Shown in pieces: positions 46,096-55,920 of a DNA stretch of 64,000 nt (position 1 is the first letter of the stretch; each line of letters starts with the position of its first letter). The notes beneath the pieces are model-generated. The model was not told where the DNA came from. It did no database searches and saw only the letters and a program-made list of their open reading frames with translations. The stretch covers positions 1,488,001 through 1,552,000 of the forward strand of contig JAJNNQ010000100.1 in the NCBI GenBank assembly GCA_027886175.1, given 5' to 3'. The translations under genes and the position numbers were made by a program. Origin of the DNA: Phylloscopus collybita (Eukaryota > Chordata > Aves > Passeriformes > Phylloscopidae).

Positions 46096-47769
46096 GCCGC
46101 CCCTGGGGCCGGGATGGCTCCCGCTGCCGTTTCCTCAGCTACCTGACTCGTGTGACCTCCGAAACGACCTCTCTAGCTCTCACAAGTTAATCCTCACGGA
46201 TCCTCAAAACTGGGCTTTAAGTGGAGTTAAGGCAAATACCGGTCTCTGTTCTTTCTTCAGTCTTTTTGTTTTGGCGCTTTTTTATTTTTTTTTTTTTCAG
46301 GTTGGTTTTTTTCTGTCGGTTGGGGGATTGTGGTTTGGGATTTTTTGGGGGTTTTTTGGCTTTTTTTTTTTTTTTTTTTTTTTCCCCTTTTTTGCTCTTT
46401 GGATGAGGGATTTGACTCCAGCCTCACCACGCAGTGCTGTGGGGAAGAGACCAGCCCGATTCCATCCCCCATCAGCGCCGCCGAGGGGCTCGCCTGGAGG
46501 AGGGAAAGAACCTTCTTTTCTTCATCTCTCTCTTCCTGATTTTTTTGGGATTTTTTTTTTCTTTTTACCTTTTTTTTTTTTTTCTTTTGTAAAAAAAAAA
46601 AATAAAGAAAATAAAAAAGAAAACGTCGGACTCTTTGGCTTTAAGTAAGAAATTGTAAAAAAGGAAAAAGAAAAAAAAAAAAAAAAGAAAGAAAAATCCA
46701 AAAACAACCAGACGACGCGTGACGGACGCTCACCTGTAACTACCTTGCTAGCTAGCCAAGAACAGACCAGACTCACCTCTGCTCCAAAGGAAATCCAAAA
46801 CCAAGGAAGATCCAAACGTCTCTCCACTGCCAAAGTTCGTTTCGTTCTGTTGTCGCTTCCTTCCCCCTCCCCGCAAGGATGGATGGACACGCCCCTGGGG
46901 CTTTAAAGAATTTCTATTAAAATAAAGCAAAAAAAAAAAAAAAAAAAAAAAAGGTGTTTTTTTACTAAAAAAACCCCCAACCCCCAAGGTGTGGGAGGGG
47001 GAGATGGGGCTGAGAACCGGAGCTGGCAACATCTCTACCTCTGCCCACCACCGCCCTGGAGAAAAGGAGAACAAAAAAAACGGAGATTTAAAAAAAAAAA
47101 AAAAAAGAGAATAATAATAAAAAAGAATTTAAAAAAAACAAACAAAAAAAAAAAGGGAAATGAAAAGACGGATGTTGGGTTTCTCCCTCCCTGAAGCCGT
47201 CGGGGGATTCCCCCCCCCCTCACATCCCTTCGCTGCCAGGCTGCTCCGACACCCCGCGCTGGATTTGTTTCACCAGGAATTTTTAAAAGGAAAAAAGGAA
47301 AAAGGAACTCTGCCTCCTTCCTGGCCCGGGACGCTGTGGATGATTTGGGATCCTGGCCTGGCCTCAGGAGGACGGAGGTGCAATCTGGGCAGCCCCGGCT
47401 CCCAGCTGGGAGGTTTGAATGTAAATAGTGTCTGCAGAGGTCCCAAAAAATGAAGAAAGGATCCTAAAAGGAGAGTGATCACCATCAGAGACGTTTGCCA
47501 AACCGAGGGTGAGGAGGGAGCGCTGGCCGGAGCCAGGCCTGGCACCCAGAGGAGCTGGAGTTGGCAAAACCCATCCTGTGTGTTTTCTGTAGGGGGAGGA
47601 AGAGGAGGGGAGGAGGGCCTGGGGGGTTGTGGGGCTTGAGGGGTTGTGGGGCTTGGGCCACAGCAGAGCTGGGGACACCCCAAGGGTGGTGTCACTGTGC
47701 CACAGGCAGCCAGCCCTGCTGGGGCTCCTGTGCACCCCTGGGAGGGCTCTGGGCACCCCAAAATCTTGG

Positions 47770-48300
47770 TGCCTCACCTTGGATGACGAGGCAGCAAGGT
47801 GCACCTTGGGTCCTGTGCACCCTAAGGCCTTGCTGCCTCTCCCTGGGATAGGGGGCGGATTTCTCTGCACCCCAAGATCTCTCTGAATCCTCCCAGGGTT
47901 CTTCTTCTGAGGTCTCGGTGCATCCCCCCCACCCCTCCCCAGGAGGTTTCTCTGCACCCCAAGACCTTGGTGCATCTTCCTGGGAAGGTTCTGTGCACCC
48001 CAAGGTCTTGGTGCATCCCCCCCAGGGGGTTCCTGTGCACCCCAAGGTCTTGGTGCATCCCCCCAGGGGGTTCCTGTGCACCCCAAGGTCTTGGTGCATC
48101 CTCCTGGGAACGGTCTCTGCACCCCAAGACCTTGGTGCATCCCCCCAGGGGGTTCTTGTGCACCCCAAGGTCTTGGCCCAACCCCGGGCACGTTTTTGTG
48201 CCCCCCCAAGCCCTGGGTGCAGCCCCTGGGTGGTTTCTGTGCCCCACCCCAAGCCCTGGGTGCAGCCCCTGGGTGGTTTCTGTGCCCCCCCCAAGCCCCG
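47770..48300 (+). repeat. Minisatellite in the CBFA2T3 3'UTR, unit about 30-50 bp
   Basis: Units GTGCACCCCAAGGTCTTGGT followed by GCATCCCCCCAGGGGGTTCC, with a variant GTGCCCCCCCAAGCCCTGGG near 48195-48300. The CAAGGTCTTG core is self-complementary apart from two central bases. Confidence 0.9.
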
Positions 48301-49439
48301 GGAGCTTTGCCGGGTGCCCCCTCCCGTGACTGTTCACTTTATTTATGGTGTGACATATGTAATATTGTCTATTTTTCTTAACGTTTCCTGAGAAGAGGTA
48401 ATATATAAGAGTATTGCAGATGCCCCTGCTCGCCCGGGTGTCCGGCCCGTCCCCGCCGTGTCCCCGCCGTGTCCCCGCCTGTCCCCGCGTGTCCCCGGCC
48501 CCGCTCCGGCCGGGGCTCTGCCTCTCTACCTCCACCTCGCCGGGAAACCGCGGCCACAGGGACTGCTCTCCTTTCCACTCCACTCCCTGCTGGTTTGCCT
48601 TTTTTTTTTTGGAATTATTAACTTTTTTTTTCCTCTTTTTATTTTTTCTTTCTTTTTTTTTTTTTTCCCTTCCTTCTTAATTTTTTTTTTTTTTTAAATA
48701 AGAATAAAACTACCCTACAGAACCTTGCATCGAAACCAAAAGCCGAGGGGAGGGGAGGGAGGGGACGGCGGTGACGGGCGGCACAGCCCTCAGCGGGCGG
48801 CCAAACCGGAACGACAGCTTTAAATGTGAGATTTCCCAAAAAAAAAAAAAAAAGAAAAAAAAAAAAAAGAAGAAAAAAAAAAATTAATATTCGTGCTGCG
48901 GGGAGGACGGAGCGGCCGCGGGGCTGCAGTGATGCTGCTGTGGGTGCTTCCCGGGGGGTTTGCTCCGAAATGGTGTTTGTTGGGGTGTCTGAGGGGGGTG
49001 GGGGGGCCAAGGGCTGTGTCCCTTGGGTGGCTTTGTGGCACCTCGGAGGTGGCGGTGGGTGAGCGGCACAGCCCGGCCGGGCCAGGGGCTGTCACATCGG
49101 GTCCCCGTGGCTGCTGACAGCTCCCGGCTTTCCTGCTCCCATCACGGCCGGGGCAGGGGGGGCGATGTTGGGGACACGGGGACGGAGCCCAGGGTGCCCA
49201 GGCTGTGGCACCGAGCTGCGGAGGTGGCAGGAGGGACGTGGCTCCCCCGGTGCCAGCCCCGCTCCCCTCTCCAGCCCCTCCCGCACGTTCCCGACCCCAA
49301 ATCCCAGCTGAAACCAAAGTGTCGCATCCCGGCGAGGCTGGAGCGGGGCTCCCACGCCTGCTCCAGCAGATTTTGGCTTTGCTCCATCGCTGCCAGAACC
49401 CCCCGAACTCCCCCTGCAGCATCTCCTCCTCTTCCTCCT

Positions 49440-49460
49440 CCTCCTCCTCCTCCTCCTCCG
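49440..49460. repeat. (CTC)n run in the 3'UTR
   Basis: CCTCCTCCTC triplets from about 49420 to 49460. Confidence 0.9.
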
Positions 49461-49979
49461 GGGGCTGCGGGGGTCCCCCCCTCCTCCTCGGGGTGCCTCT
49501 CTGGATCCCAGTGGCTCTGAGGTTGGGGACAAGATGCCACTGCCTTCCCAGGTGCCAGGCACGGTGATGGGGTGTCCCCGCTGCGGTGACAGCCCTGGGG
49601 GCTCCTCCGATGTCCCCGAACGCCCCGGCCCCGGGGGGGGGAGGTCGTGCCAGCGTCCCCCCCCTCCCTCCCGGCTGCGGCAGCACCGCGTCGCCGAGCC
49701 CGTGCGGGGCTGAGCCCTGCCCTTGTTGCCCTGGGATGGGGACACACGGGGGACCCCGAGGGGCTGGAAACCAGAGCCCCCCCTCCCCAGCCAGGGCCAG
49801 GCGTGGGGCGTGGGGCCAGCCCAGAGAGATGACGTGGTAGGACTTTCCTTCGGCATGCTGTCCCCCCCCCCCCTCCCCTTGCTGTTCCCCGCTTTCTCTA
49901 AGTGTACTGTATGTTTGACCTGTGAAAGATGTAAACTTTATGATTCAGGTTATGTCCGTTCTTAACTCTGTATCTGTGT

Positions 49980-49985
49980 AATAAA
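49980..49985 (+). terminator. Main CBFA2T3 polyadenylation signal
   Basis: AATAAA followed by GACAATTTAATATC, at a sharp change from AT-rich to GC-rich sequence. Confidence 0.75.
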
Positions 49986-50419
49986 GACAATTTAATATCA
50001 ACCAGAGGCTCCGTGGCCTGGGCTTGGCGCTGGGTGCCCTCGTCCCCCACTCGCGGCAGTGCTTTGCACTCTGTGCCCGCAGTCCTGGCTCGGGGGGGGT
50101 CATTACAGCCCTGGGGCTCACTGCGAAGGAGGGGTGGCCGTGCCAGGGGGGAACTCAGGTGTGTCCCCAGGGCACTCTAAGGTTCGTATCCCACCCGCTG
50201 CTGCTGCACCCTTGGGGTGCCCCCCTGCTCCCCCTAAGCCGCCAGCCGGCTGCAACCCCAGCGGGGTCGGTACACTGGGAGGGGCGGCGGTGGGGCCCTG
50301 CCCACGCCTTATCAGCCCCAGCTGACCGTCGCTGCCGGGTCTCGAACCCGCGGCCGCAGGGGCTCCCTGAGGGGCGGGGCCGCCTCCGCCGGGCTGGTGG
50401 TGGTGGGGGGGGGGAGAGG

Positions 50420-50547
50420 GGCGTGGCCGCGGCGCGCGCCCCGCCCTGATTGGCCGCTGATGTGTGAAAGTGGCGCGCGGGCGCGAGCCCCGCTCGTGGT
50501 GGCGGGAGAGCCGCACGTGGTCGCCGCTCGCGCGGGCCGCGCGCAGC
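50420..50547 (+). promoter_or_regulatory. PABPN1L: PABPN1L CpG promoter
   Basis: CpG-dense DNA with a GC box (CCCCGCCC at about 50440), an inverted CCAAT box (ATTGG 50449-50453) and an E-box CACGTG at 50514-50519, 29 bp before the initiator ATG. It is TATA-less. It lies about 0.5 kb after the CBFA2T3 polyadenylation signal, so transcriptional read-through is possible. Confidence 0.6.
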
Positions 50548-53491
50548 ATGTTCGGGGCCCGGGCCAGGTGCGTGCGGGGGCTCGGGCACGGCTCGGGCAC
50601 GGGCACGGCACGGCACGGCCGCGCACCGGCACGGCTCGCACCGGCACGGCTCCGCCTCGCACCGGCTCGGCCACGGCTCCAGCGCTGCAGCGGAGCCGGC
50701 TTTCCGCTCCCGGGTGGGAGAGCTCGTTCTCTTGGGTGGGAGGGCGTGTCCCTCCGTGAGCCCCTCGGGGGTGGGGAGGGTGCGGCTCTCTCCTCTCTGC
50801 GGGAGGCAGAGCTCCCGGCGGCTCCTCTCTGCTCTGCTGGTGGCCGTTCCCGCTCCCTTCCCTTCCCTACCCGCCTGCTGTGTGCCCCTGGGGGTTTTTT
50901 TTTCCCCACTTTCGGGCGGTTGCTTTCAGGTCCCCTCTGCAGCCCCCATGAGCTGGGAATCGACTCAGCATGTACTGGAGACCTTTTGGTTGCACTTTGC
51001 AGTTCTGGGGTTTTGCTGCACAGAGAACCGGCTGCGTTAATGTTACCTCTTCATCCCTCTGCTGGAAACGCCCTTGCAAGCCTTTGGCTGGCTGAGGTTG
51101 TGCTTTGGCTTGTACGTTAAATGGCTGTTGGTTCAATGCCCTTTTGCCCCTTGTCCCGCCCAGTCCTCTCTTCCTGGACACTTCCGAGATCTGGTGGCAG
51201 GACCCACCCTCCCTGCAAGCGGAGGCAGCGTCCTGGGACGTGACGGAGGTGGCAGCGGTGTGTAAGGCAGTGGAGGAGGGCTCCGACCCCAGCCCCCAGG
51301 AGGGGAACAGCTCGGAGGAGCAGGATGTGCAGGATGTTCAGGACCCGGTGAGTGCCTGCCTGGATGGGGAGCCAGTTCCCCCTGGTGCCCAGAGGAAATG
51401 GGGGAGCTTTTAACACCCGAGGTGTCCCTGTGCTCAGCGTGTGCTGCTCGTGCAATTCTTGGTTTGGGGTTCAGGAGCTGGAGGCCATCAAAGCCAAACT
51501 GCGGGAAATAGAGAAGGAGGATGAGAGGTTGAAGGAGTTGCAGCTGGAAGCTGAGAACCACCTGCTCATGAGCTCAGAAGCAGGTATGGGCTGTCCCTGG
51601 GTGCTCTTGTCCCTCCCCAGGGCCACCTCTGGGGCACAGGGTGACAATTGGAGTGTTTGGCTCTGTCTCTCTGGGCACCCGGGACTGGACACATAAGGTG
51701 GGTGAGGGGGTCCCAGGCCTGGTGTGGTGCTAATGCACATTCTATCAGCTCTTTCCTCCTACCTGGGTGGGCACAGGTGTAGTGAATTAATTTATTGCAT
51801 TTAATTCAATCAAGTAATTGAGTTTAGTACCAACAGCCCCATCGAGGAGTCACTGTGAAAAGGGGCAAGGGGGCGGAGGAGGCAGCACGTGTGGGGATTT
51901 GGATACACCTGGGTGTGACCAGGGGTCTGAGGAGCTTTGCAGTGTGCCAGCTCAGGGCTGGCTGTGCTGGGAGCAGACAGATCTCCTTCTGTCCATGACA
52001 AATCCCTCCTCTCCACAGCTCTCTTCCCACTGACAACCAAGGAGAAGATGGAGGTTGACCAGCGTTCCATCTACGTGGGCAATGTAAGTGAGAGCCCCTC
52101 CCGCTGCTGTGTGTCCCAAACCCCTGGCACGGGGCCCATCTACCCCCCACCAAAGCCTGGCTGTCCCCATCCCAGGGGTTTCTCCTCTGCCATATTCCCA
52201 TTTCTGGCAATATGTGGTTCATTATCTGCCACTTGGCAGCTGCTCTGTTGCAAGTGTCAGCTCCCCAAAAACCCCCTGGAAGCTGTGGGTTCCTCCAGAA
52301 CAGGGCAGGTTTCTCCCTTGGCTTTGTGTTCCAGGTGGGAGCACTCAGCTGGGAGGGTCCCCTGCCCCTCAGGAGAGGCTGAGCTGTGCTGGGCAGGTGG
52401 GATTGGGGCCAACTGGGATCCCCCAGGCAGGAATTGAGCTCGGGGCTGCCCTTGCAGGTGGATTACGGGGGCACGGCGGAGGAGCTGGAGTCGCACTTCA
52501 ACAGCTGCGGGCAGATCAACCGCGTCACCATCCTCTGTGACAAGTTCTCGGGCCACCCCAAAGGGTCAGTGCTGTGTGCAGGGAGGGCTGGGGGGGGGGG
52601 GTCTCTCTGGGGTGTCCCCCCTGGGGCTGTGCTCACACCCTTCCCCTCACAGCTACGCCTACATCGAGTTCGAGGAGCAGAGCTCGGTGAAGGCTGCGGT
52701 GGAGCTGGACGAGAGCATCTTCAGGGGCCGTGTCATCAAGGTGAGAGCTGGGGGGGAAGGGAGGCCCTGGGGGGGGCTGTTCCCCCCTCACTGCCAGCCC
52801 TGCCTGCCCCCGGGGCTGGGCCAAATCCCAGAGCTCCAACAGCTCCCCTCCCCATGCTCCAGGTGCTGCCCAAGAGGACCAACATGCCCGGCATCAGCAG
52901 CACCGACCGCGGCGGCTACCGGGGCTACTTCCACACCCGGGGAGGGCTGAGCCGCTGGGGAGGCTACTATGGGCAGCACCCCAGGGTGCGAGGGAGGACC
53001 TACAGGTGAGGCTCTGGGCTGGGGGAAGGTTCCTCAGGGGTGGAGCAGGGTGGGGTTCCTGGCTCCTCTGGCTGGGATTTGCCCCTCCCACCCTGGCGTG
53101 GCTGGGAGGACGGAGCCGGGCTCTGGCAGGAGGGAGTGGCTGGAAGTTTTGGAGTTGTCACCGGCTGGAAGTTTTGGAGTTGTTGCCCTGTCCCTGCAGG
53201 GATTTGGGGAGTGGTGGGGTGGGCATTGCACTCCCAGCCTGGCCAGTCCCAGAGCTGTGCCCTGGTTTTGGGGCTGCCCTGGTTCTGGGGCTGCAGCCCA
53301 GGGTGGCTGTGCAGGACTGGGGAATCCCAGCCCTTGGAAGGGTGAAGGAGCAGGCAAGGATGATGCAGGGAAGCTCCTAGAAAGGTTTGGTTACAAATCC
53401 ACAGCGAGGAAGCAGCCTGTGCTTCAGGATGTTGGTTTTGTTCCTCTTCAGGGGTCGGGCAAGGCTGCTGCCTTGGTATTTTCCATACTAA
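50548..53491 (+). CDS. PABPN1L: PABPN1L, embryonic nuclear-type poly(A)-binding protein 2
   Basis: Poly(A)-tail binding protein of oocytes and early embryos (ePABP2). Exons: 50548-50567, 51164-51347, 51475-51583, 52019-52083, 52458-52564, 52653-52740, 52863-53005 and 53452-53491, all GT-AG with matching phases, 251 aa. The order is a short MFGARAR start, an acidic region, a coiled coil (about 69-104, [20 protein letters not shown]) and one RRM (about 118-197) with RNP2 IYVGNV (122-127) and RNP1 KGYAYIEF (161-168). After [11 protein letters not shown] comes a Gly/Arg/Tyr-rich tail ending [13 protein letters not shown], the PABPN1 family signature tail. It is a paralogue of PABPN1 without the polyalanine N-terminus. 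The start has A at -3 and a CpG promoter immediately upstream. Confidence 0.95.
50568..52018 (+). other. PABPN1L: PABPN1L introns 1-3
   Basis: Intron 1 (596 bp) starts in the CpG island, with G(CACGG)-type repeats near 50580-50660. Introns 2 and 3 hold nothing recognised. Confidence 0.6.
53006..53451 (+). other. PABPN1L: PABPN1L last intron
   Basis: Contains a short direct repeat (GGCTGGAAGTTTTGGAGTTG twice, about 53140-53185). Otherwise unremarkable. Confidence 0.6.
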
Positions 53492-55210
53492 AGAAGACTG
53501 GACTTGCCTGGTGATGCCAATGGGACTGAAACGAGGAGATGGGATTGGAGAGATTTAAAAATAACGCCTACCCAAGCCAAAAAACTGGATTAATTTTAAA
53601 AAGTGCCATCTGCCTGGCCGTGAGGATTACTGGTGAGCCCTGTGCTGGTCTGCAGGAGGGAAGATGGGATCTGCCAGCATCCCAGGAGAGCTCATCCCAC
53701 CTCAGCTCTGCCCAGGGGATTGTGTTTGCACAGAGAACAGGCTCGTTCCAGAGGACACTGTCCTGGGAAGGGAAGAGCTCTCCCACACCATTAAGTCTCC
53801 TCCTTATCCCATGGAAAAGGGCTGTCCTGGAAGGTTTGGTTTGGCTCCTGGCTGGCTGGGTGCCTTCCATGCCACTGCTTGGCCATGAACCTCCCTCAGC
53901 TCTTCCTACCAGCAGCTGGATGCTGCCTTCCCTTCTTCTGAGATCCTAAAGACTCTTTCCTTTCCCAAATCAGTGGGGGAAGTTTTGGTTTGCAGCTCCA
54001 GATCTGATTGCTGGGGAGCTTTTCCTTCCTCAGCCCTGTGGATGTGACATTCCTCCTGGGAAGCCTGATGTGGTTTGGGTCTGGATTTTAGCTTGTACCT
54101 CCAGGACAGGGAAGAAGATCCCTTGTTTCTCTGGAAGCCTCTTTATCTCTGTGGTAGTTCAACAAGACCTGGGTGTCACAAAACCCAATCCTTTTTTTTT
54201 ATTTTGGATGTCAGCAAACCCCTTTTCCCTCCCTCCTGCTTTTATTCCAAGCTCCAGGAGGTCAAAGGGGGAGGTGGCAACTCCTCACTTTGACTTTATT
54301 TCTTGCAGCAGCAGCATTACAAAATCACCTTCACTGGTGCAGATTTGGCCTGGTCTCCTTCTTTACTCCCATCACCTGCTCTGGAGTCACATTTGGGGAT
54401 GATGTGAGCCCTGCTGGAGGCTCAGGACCAAAGATGGGTACCAGGGAAGGTGGTTCCTGGCTCTTCCCTTTCCTGCTGATTTTGGGTTCATGAGCTCTGA
54501 AGCCAGGTGTTTTTAACAGGAAAACTTTGTGTTAGGAGAGGCAGGCTGGGCACCCTGGCAGGCAGCATTCCTGGGGGAAGTTAGTTCTGCATGGAAATGA
54601 GTTTTATTACCTAATTCTCTCACTAATCTGTTGGGATCCTTGGTTAGGATTTCTCTAACCCAGATGTAACCGACTCCTAAAGCAGCTTTTTCACAGCTCA
54701 GGGGCATTGCCAGGCTAAAAATCCCACTGATTTTTTTTTTTTCCCCTGTAAGATCTCTAGATATTTTTTTTTAAAGCTTGGGGCCTTAACTCTTCATGTT
54801 GTGTTGATATTGTCCTCAGAGCTGCTGAGACCGACCTTGATTTGAGCTCCCCTTAGGCTTTAGACTATAAACCAGCTTTTTTTTTTTTTTTCCTAGGGCT
54901 TCTGTTTGATAGGATTATAAAATTTTGAGGCTTATTTTTAAATAAACAAACTACTTCGGGGTGTTTGGACTCTCTTGTGGAAGAGGCAACACTGAGCTGC
55001 TGTCTCTGTGAGTGAAAACAGCCACATTTTTTAGATGAAAATGTTTGTGGATAGCAGTGCCCAGCTGTGCCCTTTGGAGATGGTGGGAGAGGCCTGAACC
55101 TCCCATGATATTCCAGGTGGTTGCTGATAAAAATGTACTTGAGTTCTGTTTTTTGAGCAAGTATTTGTAACTGTTACTTATTTTTAAAATAAATGATCCT
55201 GCTGTGTGAA
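53492..55210 (+). other. PABPN1L: PABPN1L 3'UTR with two polyadenylation signals
   Basis: AATAAA at 54941 and 55188. Both are preceded by almost the same U-rich block (CTTATTTTTAAATAAA and CTTATTTTTAAAATAAA). The segment is much more AT-rich than the genes around it. The second signal is followed by a GT-rich TGCTGTGTGAACTTGATGTG. No other gene. Confidence 0.65.
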
Positions 55211-55649
55211 CTTGATGTGCAGTTCTGGCTTTATCCCAGGCTCCTGGGATCCCCTAGGGCTGGGCAGATCTGGTATTTTTAGCTGGTTTCTGTGGTTTTT
55301 AACTGATGAGGTGCTTGGGGGTGAGGGGTGTGTGCCCCTTTGTGCAATTTGTGCTTTATTCCATTTAAATACCTGCTGCTGGTTTGGGGAGTCTGTCATT
55401 AGAACAGCAGGGAGCTGCAGGGGAGGAGATGCTAACAGAGATGAATTTGGGATGAGCCAGGCAGCTGTGCAGTCCTGAGGGTTTAATCTGTGCCTGGATG
55501 AGGGGGGTGGATTGATTCCAGCTGCTCTACTGGGCTGGGAAGCACTGTGGAGTGTCTGGATGAGGGGCAGAGTGGTAACAGCAAACTTGAGTGAGCCAGG
55601 AATCAGCCCAGGCAGGGAAGCTCCCAGGCAGGTTTGGTTTGGTTTGGAA

Positions 55650-55735
55650 GGGACCTTGGAGCAGCCTGGGACAGTGGGAGATGTCCCTGCCCATGGAATT
55701 GGGGTGGCTTTGATGTCCCTTCCCACCCAAAGCCA
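55650..55735 (+). mobile_element. CR1 LINE 3' fragment
   Basis: Reads GGACCTTGGAGCAGCCTGGG, GAGATGTCCCTGCCCATGG and GATGTCCCTTCCCACCCAAA, matching CR1 3' ends with an internal deletion. It lies in the gap between the convergent genes PABPN1L and TRAPPC2L. Confidence 0.65.
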
Positions 55736-55807
55736 TCCCCTGGTTCTGGGAGCAGCGCTTTCTGTTTGCTCGAGTACAAATCCAGGCCAAACCTTGCAAG
55801 TGTCAGG

Positions 55808-55813
55808 TTTATT
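55808..55813 (-). terminator. TRAPPC2L: TRAPPC2L polyadenylation signal
   Basis: TTTATT on the plus strand is AATAAA on the minus strand, about 110 bp after the TRAPPC2L stop codon. Confidence 0.6.
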
Positions 55814-55920
55814 TTACACAGAATGAATTTCAATAATTACACAGAATGGAGTATTTACAGCTCTGCAGGCAGGCTCCTGCACACAGGGAAATGGTTCCCA
55901 GGGGGCTGGGAAGGGTGAGT

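Larger units (their letters stand above)
46096..50005 (+). other. CBFA2T3: CBFA2T3 3'UTR, about 3.9 kb
   Basis: AATAAA signals lie at 46601, 46921, 48703 and 49980. The last is preceded by a conserved-looking AT block (49905-49980) and is the likely main end. Another AT-rich block at about 48335-48425 (GGTGTGACATATGTAATATT) looks conserved. Long poly-T and poly-A tracts occur at 46281-46384, 46560-46690, 46930-46953, 47085-47155, 48600-48700 and 48837-48885. A 45-bp-type repeat lies at 47770-48300. Open frames here on either strand are not genes. Confidence 0.8.

Noticed and set aside
49092..49856. Open frames of about 200-290 codons opposite the CBFA2T3 3'UTR
   Set aside because: GC-rich antisense frames with no promoter, splice pattern or homology. 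The region behaves as 3'UTR.
50310..50360. tRNA-like T-arm and B box (GGTTCGAGACC on the minus strand)
   Set aside because: No acceptor stem, D arm or anticodon arm can be paired around it, so it is not a tRNA gene. At most it is a chance B box in a CpG island.
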